DNA of 64,000 nt. Source: Theocolax elegans (Eukaryota; Arthropoda; Insecta; Hymenoptera; Cerocephalidae). The notes beneath the pieces were generated by a model. The model ran no database searches. It saw nothing but the letters and a program-made list of their open reading frames with translations, and had not been told where the DNA came from. Shown in pieces: positions 58,514 to 64,000 of this stretch. The stretch is from assembly GCA_026168455.1 (NCBI GenBank), contig CM047425.1, forward strand, positions 91,639,580 through 91,703,579, given 5' to 3'. The translations under genes and the position numbers were made by a program. Numbering within the stretch: the first letter of the stretch is position 1; every line of letters begins with the position of its first letter.

Positions 58514-60002
58514 CTGAAATATAAACAAAATTAATAATTATTATTTATTTTATAAATTGCATTTTCAACATAAAATATATACTTTCGTTTTTTAAGAATA
58601 ATTTTTTAATTTAAGTATTTATAAGAATGAACTTTAACTAATTTCACTTTAATGGAAATTTATATACGTAAAGAATAAAAAGCTACATTAAATTAGCAAT
58701 ATATATTTTATAATTTTAAACAATGAATTGTCTGGTCATTTAATTTATTTTGTTGGAAAAATTGTAATTAGATTAATTCTACACTTTTATATTATAAATT
58801 TAATTATTATAAATTAATGAGTAGAAAATATAAAGAAAAAAAAGTTTTGAGAGTTGGACAGTATAAGATTAATACATTACATGCATAGAATATTACTAAC
58901 CTGGACCATCACGATAATATCTTATTCCCATCACAGTAAAAATATACATGAATCCAATGCATTGGAATAAGTTGTAAAATATGAGATAAACCTTTTTAAA
59001 ATCTTCTGTAGATAAAAACATTAGTATAAGTATCATTATTTAAAATTAAAAAGTAGTTTAAGTTAACGAATTACCTTTTCTATAACCAAATTCTTGTTTA
59101 TGCAATTGATCGTACATATCTGGATAATCTTGACAAATATCTCGCATAGTTTCTTCTATATCATCTATTTCTTCGCTTTTCCACTTATCAAAGTCTATTT
59201 TTAACCATGGTGGTTTTTGAGGCTGTCCGGTTAATCTTGGCCACCAATTATTTGATTTCTTTTTTAAAACAAAGTCTACCTGTCTATCTATAACCTTGTA
59301 ATCACTTTCCTATAAAACAAAATTAGCTGATTAATGATTTTTGTTGTTATTACTATTTATAAATTAATTATACTTACATCAGGATCAATTGGTGAATGAA
59401 AATCTAAACTAAATCCATAATTATTTGATCCTCTTGCACCTTGTCCATGAGCAGAAAATTTTAACTTTTTATCTTCTAAGTAAACATCAATATCCTGAAA
59501 AAGTTAATGTTTAATAATATAATCTGATTGCTTAATATTGTTACATGGGAATTGAACTTAACTCTTGTGACAATACACATAACAGAATAATGATACTGGA
59601 TACATAGATAATTTTATATTTAATTTCAATGAATGATAAGTAAATCATTATTGCTTTTAATGAACACATATTTTATAATACTTGTAAATTTACAAATCCT
59701 AAACTAATATTTTTTAGAAAACTGAAATAAAATTATTGTAATAAAAATAAAGTTCCTCAATCGTCAAAATTTTGTTTGTATTTGCACTGTAAATAGTTTA
59801 CTACCGATACTAATGTTTTATGCACATTTATAGTTACGTATAACAGTATTAACAATTTACTAAAAAAATGGGTTTGATTAGTTAATGAGTTTAAAAATAA
59901 TAACAATTTAATATTTACCTTTACATTAGTTAAATCCACTTTAAGGTTAATTTTACTTTCCGTTTGAGCCCAATACACAAAGGGCGTTAAAACATCCAAC
60001 AT
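57951..60002 (-). CDS. HACD3: HACD3 / PTPLAD1, very-long-chain (3R)-3-hydroxyacyl-CoA dehydratase with CS domain (spliced, 5 exons)
   Basis: Exons in transcript order: 60002-59919, 59494-59378, 59309-59075, 59005-58901, 58513-57951 (1104 nt, 367 aa, close to the 362 aa of human HACD3). Phases are consistent and all sites GT-AG. Residues 1-95 form a p23-like CS domain (PFVYWAQTESKINLKVDL, YGFSLDFHSPID, NNWWPRLT). The rest is the multi-spanning PTPLA domain. The catalytic pair of the family is visible as Tyr289 in MPLYPLG and Glu296 seven residues later in FVFEG. The C-terminus KPKIKKKS fits a dilysine ER-retention signal. The enzyme performs the third step of the fatty-acid elongation cycle in the ER membrane, converting 3-hydroxyacyl-CoA to trans-2-enoyl-CoA. 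The CS domain distinguishes HACD3/4 from HACD1/2 and can bind partners. Confidence 0.97.
58901..59005 (-). CDS. HACD3: HACD3 exon 4
   Basis: First membrane segment of the dehydratase domain: VYLIFYNLFQCIGFMYIFTV, followed by RYYRDGP. Phase 1 at both ends. Confidence 0.95.
59075..59309 (-). CDS. HACD3: HACD3 exon 3
   Basis: End of the CS domain (VLKKKSNNWWPRLT), then an acidic linker that may be helical (KWKSEEIDDIEETMRDICQD) before the membrane domain. Ends in phase 1. Confidence 0.95.
59378..59494 (-). CDS. HACD3: HACD3 exon 2
   Basis: Residues 29-67: DIDVYLEDKKLKFSAHGQGA and YGFSLDFHSPIDPD, central CS-domain strands. Phase 0 at both ends. Confidence 0.95.
59919..60002 (-). CDS. HACD3: HACD3 exon 1
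   Basis: Residues 1-28, first strands of the CS domain, with the PFVYWAQT motif near the start. Phase 0 at donor AAG|GTAAAT. Confidence 0.95.
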
Positions 60003-62558
60003 TTTGCATTAAAAATTATTTTAATTTACTTTTTAACTTTTTAAACCTACAACATAAATATGGATTAATTTATCGTTTATGCATATTACCGGCAGATACA
60101 TAGACAGAATAACAGATAAGTCGATTCTTTATATAGGGTAGAATAAAGTGACGTTCACAATGTAGATATTTGTAGCGATTTGGACGCCAAAACGACAAAC
60201 TGTGCGGTGGTTCGTTTGATTTCGACGTTCCTCTGATGATTCATATTCTTATTGTTCCGGTCATTAATTTATAAAGTTTGATTCAGATCCTATATGTAAA
60301 CGGTATTATTTTTATTTTTACTATAAAATTAATAATTTTTACTTAATAAATACATAATTTATTCGTATAAATTTATCTTTAAATTTTTAATGTGATAAAT
60401 AATATATACATTAATAGTATCAGTAAAAATAATATAATTTTTCTTTAAAAAATACTAGTTTTATAATAAATAAATAATAAATATTACGTATAGATAGATG
60501 ATAATTAGTAATACTTTTTATATCTTATATATCTGTTTAGGCCATGTTTAGGTTTAGCGGCCTACATCACAAGATTTATTTTTCTTACTAAACGCTTAGC
60601 TACGGAGGGCAGCACCTACTAAATACAAGAGTACGATGTAGAACTTTACGAAATAACTGTAACGTAAAATCGATAAGCTCACTATCTACCTCGAGATAAA
60701 CTTGCATTTTACTTCTGCTACTAATGAAGGAGCGTTCACACAATACGTTTTATTTAAAGTTTGCCAACTGCATATTTTTCTACAACTACAGTAAAGCGGG
60801 AAATTTAAAAATTTATTTATATTTTCTTTTAAATTTTTCTTTTATCGTACGAGAAAAAAGATAGTTAAAATAGATGATATTAATTATAACCCGAATTCGA
60901 TTGAACATATATGTAAAGTAAATAATGATGCATACTCAATCACTTTAATGGCATAGAACGGCTATAATTTCGATGTTCATTTCCATTTGTGTAGCTTTAC
61001 TTTAAAACGAGTATTAGAAACAATAATTTTAACAAAATGCAGTAAGAAAATAGTATTTTATATATATATAATAAATCAACTAAATAATTTTGCAAAGTAT
61101 TTGTACTATACTATTTGTTTAATATTATGATACGAAAATGTTCATAGCTATATTATAAATGTGCGTAGAAAAGTGTTTCGTTTCTATGATACTCAATAAA
61201 ATTTATTTATAATTTACGTGATATTTTTCTTTATAAATTGCATTCTTAGGAATCTTGGAAATGTTAAATTTGCTTATCTATTTTCTTAAGTGTCTAAGCA
61301 AACATATAGAATTTACAACTTTAATGAACCGAAAGTTCAAGTTATCTCCTTTATTTTACATGCTACATTTTAATAAAATCATAAAATTTATTGTACTTCA
61401 ATTTTCAATGTAGTTGCTTCAGCCACCAACAAACTTTTCAAGTAGGAATTTGAAATAAGTGTCTAAGACTTAAGTTTATTTACATTTTGGGTTTCTTGAG
61501 CTCTAAATGAACTAAACTTTACAACGAGAATGTACAAAGTTATTTATGGGACAGGAGTCTCAGAATTAATCTTATCTCTTATCCTGCTTTTCCTCCCTTT
61601 TTCACTCATTTGCTTTTTTTCAATCTTAACAAAAGCTAAAAGCTCATAAATTAAATTAGGCGATATATAGAATTCTAAGAGCAATAATTGTAAAACGATT
61701 GATTTTACGTTAATTTAAAATTTTGATTGTTAATAGCTTATATATGTGTTTTGAAAACAAGAAAATTTTTGGCAGAATGTGGTTCGTTACCGATCAATTA
61801 ACTGCATTATGGTTTTACACCAAAAGGTTGAGTTATCTTTTTGCACCGCGCCTAAATATTTTAATTATATTATTTATAAAATCTTTACGCGTTGCACCAA
61901 AATAACTGTCAATATTTTGGCGTATAGCACAATGTGTTAATTCTTAGGAATAATGCGCTATTTTTAGTACATTGATAATATTTATATTGTTTATGACATT
62001 TCATTTTTATCATGGACATTACATCAATTTGTAAAATTAGTATTTGTATTTTTTATTAATTACGCTGTAGAAAAAAATTAAATACGTACGTCTTAATTAT
62101 TAATTTTGCTCTTATGAAAACATATATCATGGTATTACGATGATAGTCAAATTAAGTCCTAGAATTTTACTCCAATAGATTCGAAGGTATATTTACAGGA
62201 ATATTCCAATAACCATAATACCAGTTATCATAATCTATCCTTGCGTAGTTGTTAACAATCTATTTTGTAGAGTAGTGCACCTAAAAATTAAACGTACTGA
62301 GTTTATTAGAAACTTTACAATTATTTTTTGAACACTACACAAGCATTGCAAAAGATAATTAAATTATCTTGGTGCACGATCTACTTTATACCTGGCGCTG
62401 TTGTTACCGATCTATGGTACTAGATATAGATGAATTTAATGAATCTCTCTCCATTTTCTTACGTAAGGATATGGTAATAGATGGTGAAAGCCAATAGTTT
62501 TTTATTATAAAATAAAAAAAAACTATTTTTAGCAATGATTTCAAATTTAATTACGACG
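60003..62558. other. HACD3 upstream region and AT-rich intergenic stretch
   Basis: The first 250 bp upstream of the ATG have more CG dinucleotides (for example GGACGCCAAAACGACAAAC at 60182-60200) and probably include the HACD3 promoter. No TATA box was clear. Further out there is no coding-like ORF or matched repeat. Confidence 0.5.
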
Positions 62559-62559
62559 T

Positions 62560-63626
62560 TTCGCTGACGTGGTTGCTCAGCTTCTTCAAGCATCGCATCT
62601 ATAAAAACATATTTATAAAACAGGTATGAGTTCATAGTCGAATTATAAATATAATGCACATTCCAAAAGTAAACAAATATAACCTTACCTTAGGTGGCGC
62701 TTCGTGGTCACATGTTGTCAGGTAGAGACAGTAACAATGAGTTTGATCACTTACGCGGGGTATTTATATATAAAACGAAACTAAGCTGGTTAAATTACTT
62801 TATACAAAGTGTCTTTACCCAACTTTAGTTAGGTATAGACACTTAAGAATGTGGGATCAAATTGGTGTTGTATACAAATTTGATTGTAAATCTTATCCAA
62901 CTGTTTGCATACGCGAAACAAAAAAGAGACTACTTAAGTAATCAAAATAATGAATTAAAACAATTTGACGATAAAGAGACGATAAAGATATTTCTCTTTA
63001 TAAAAAACAATAATCTTGATCTTAAAAGGATGTTGGACTCAGAAAATAAAAATCAATAATTACCGACCAAAAATTGTTTATTCAATTATTATTAACAAAT
63101 TTATTTTTTCGGATAAAAATCAAAAGGTCATGCCCTCACTTTTGTTTAAAACTACCCATATGATTTTTTTCAGATTTTTAGTTCAATATTTCCAAGATAA
63201 TTCTTATGTTGAAAGGTGTAGATCCCTGTAACTTGGGTCCGACATCCCGTTAACTGGCAAAATACAAAAATTATTGATCAGGAATCGACTTACAAAAAAA
63301 TAAGTGTTTCTAAAACAATCCACATTATTGTATTAATAAGAAGAAAATACTCTTTTTTTGTACTGTAGGAAATTGATTTAAAAAGATTTAACTTCTTAGT
63401 TCCGTTTTATATAAATACGCTGTAAATCAAACTTGTTATTTGTTTCTACCTGCGTGTAGCGCAATGTTTATATTCTACCAATCTGACAACATGTGACAAC
63501 GCACCACCGCTTAAGGTATATTTGTTTATTTTTAGAATGTGCATTATGTTTATTATTCGACTACGGGGTTATATGTATTTTTGTAGAGGTAATGCGTGAA
63601 GAAACTGAACAACCACGTCAGTGAAA
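62560..63626. mobile_element. 1.07-kb element with terminal inverted repeats of about 200 bp
   Basis: Left terminus 62560-62785 and right terminus about 63405-63626 are reverse complements at roughly 80% by eye. Landmarks: GACGTGGTTG at 62566 against CAACCACGTC at 63610, CTTCTTCA at 62581 against TGAAGAA at 63597, GCACATTCCAAAAGTAAACA at 62657 against its complement at 63527, and CATGTTGTCAG at 62710 against CTGACAACATG at 63483. The interior carries an inverted copy of repeat block D and no transposase. It fits a non-autonomous foldback element or a composite of two repeats. Confidence 0.65.
63058..63255 (-). repeat. Repeat block D, copy 3 (inverted)
   Basis: Reads on the minus strand from CGGGATGTCGGACCCAAGTT through AGGGATCTACACCTTTCAAC to CAATTTTTGGTCGGTAATTA. 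It is the best match to copy 2 at 55200-55500 and lies on the other side of HACD3 in the opposite orientation. A 71-codon + strand ORF across it is a shadow of the repeat. Confidence 0.8.
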
Positions 63627-64000
63627 ATTTGCAAAAAATTTTGTATTATTGTTAAAAATAGTGTTTCTTATATTATAATAAGAAACCATTGGCTCCCATC
63701 GTCGATCCATTACCATATTCTACGTAAACTGGTAGTTCTTTTCGTAGACACTCAATGAATACTAATTGAGCAAGATTAAAATTGATTGATAACACTTGCT
63801 CATCTGAATAATTCAAATGTTATTAGTAAGTAAATTTTACAATTGCCGGCTCGATACTAAAATAAGTATGAAAATAACTCGAATGTATATTATGCAAATT
63901 GGTCTGGTTGAATACGTCTGACTATACTTGGATGTTTCTACTGCTTCGAAATGAAATCTTGCGAATTAAAGTTATGTTTCATTTTATATATAAATATATT
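63627..64000. other. AT-rich end of window
   Basis: No feature supported in the last 370 bases. Confidence 0.5.

Noticed and set aside
1..64000. tRNA or known microRNA genes
   Set aside because: Scanning by eye for B-box-like GGTTCRAAT words and familiar insect miRNA seeds gave no convincing candidate. tRNAscan-SE and miRNA searches would decide.

Overview
This is an AT-rich animal nuclear window. It has long introns, GT-AG splice sites, dense simple repeats, and CpG-rich islands next to first exons and inside introns. Protein resemblance, gene architecture and base composition point to an insect, and I infer Hymenoptera (ant, bee or wasp) without having run a search. No bacterial gene, rRNA, tRNA or CRISPR array could be supported. 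I rebuilt three protein-coding genes exon by exon; every internal intron phase agrees and every reading frame closes on a stop.

Left part (about 1-7.3 kb): gene-poor and rich in mobile-element remains. It holds a small inverted-repeat MITE, one exon-like minus-strand ORF of unknown identity, an alternating set of long palindromes (about 3.0-4.7 kb), and a 1.7-kb terminal-inverted-repeat element carrying broken minus-strand ORFs.

Gene 1 (+, 8082-22386): a PRDM-family transcription factor of 387 aa in six coding exons. It has an N-terminal PR/SET domain, a PLDLS sequence of the CtBP-binding type, and five tandem C2H2 zinc fingers. Its introns contain CG-dense islands and GA/CTG microsatellites.

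Gene 2 (-, 52078-23124): a type II membrane dipeptidyl peptidase of the S9B (DPP4/DPP6/DPP10) family, 873 aa in 16 coding exons over 29 kb. Its N-terminal architecture is that of DPP6/DPP10 (potassium-channel auxiliary subunits in vertebrates), but the Ser-Asp-His triad, the Glu-Glu motif and the oxyanion tyrosine are all kept, so it should be an active peptidase. It has an 11-kb first intron, a candidate alternative first exon, and a lineage-specific charged insertion of about 58 residues. Genes 1 and 2 are tail-to-tail, with 737 bp between stop codons.

Gene 3 (-, 60002-57951): HACD3 (PTPLAD1), the CS-domain very-long-chain 3-hydroxyacyl-CoA dehydratase of the ER, 367 aa in five exons. On both sides lie members of one repeat family: palindromic copies at 54.2-55.5 kb and an inverted copy at 63.1 kb inside a 1.07-kb element with long terminal inverted repeats.

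The three genes do not form a pathway. Gene 1 is a nuclear regulator, gene 2 a plasma-membrane ectoprotein and gene 3 an ER fatty-acid elongation enzyme. I did not find a clearly new biological system. The most unusual signals are the catalytically intact DPP6/10-type protein and the long palindromic repeat families.
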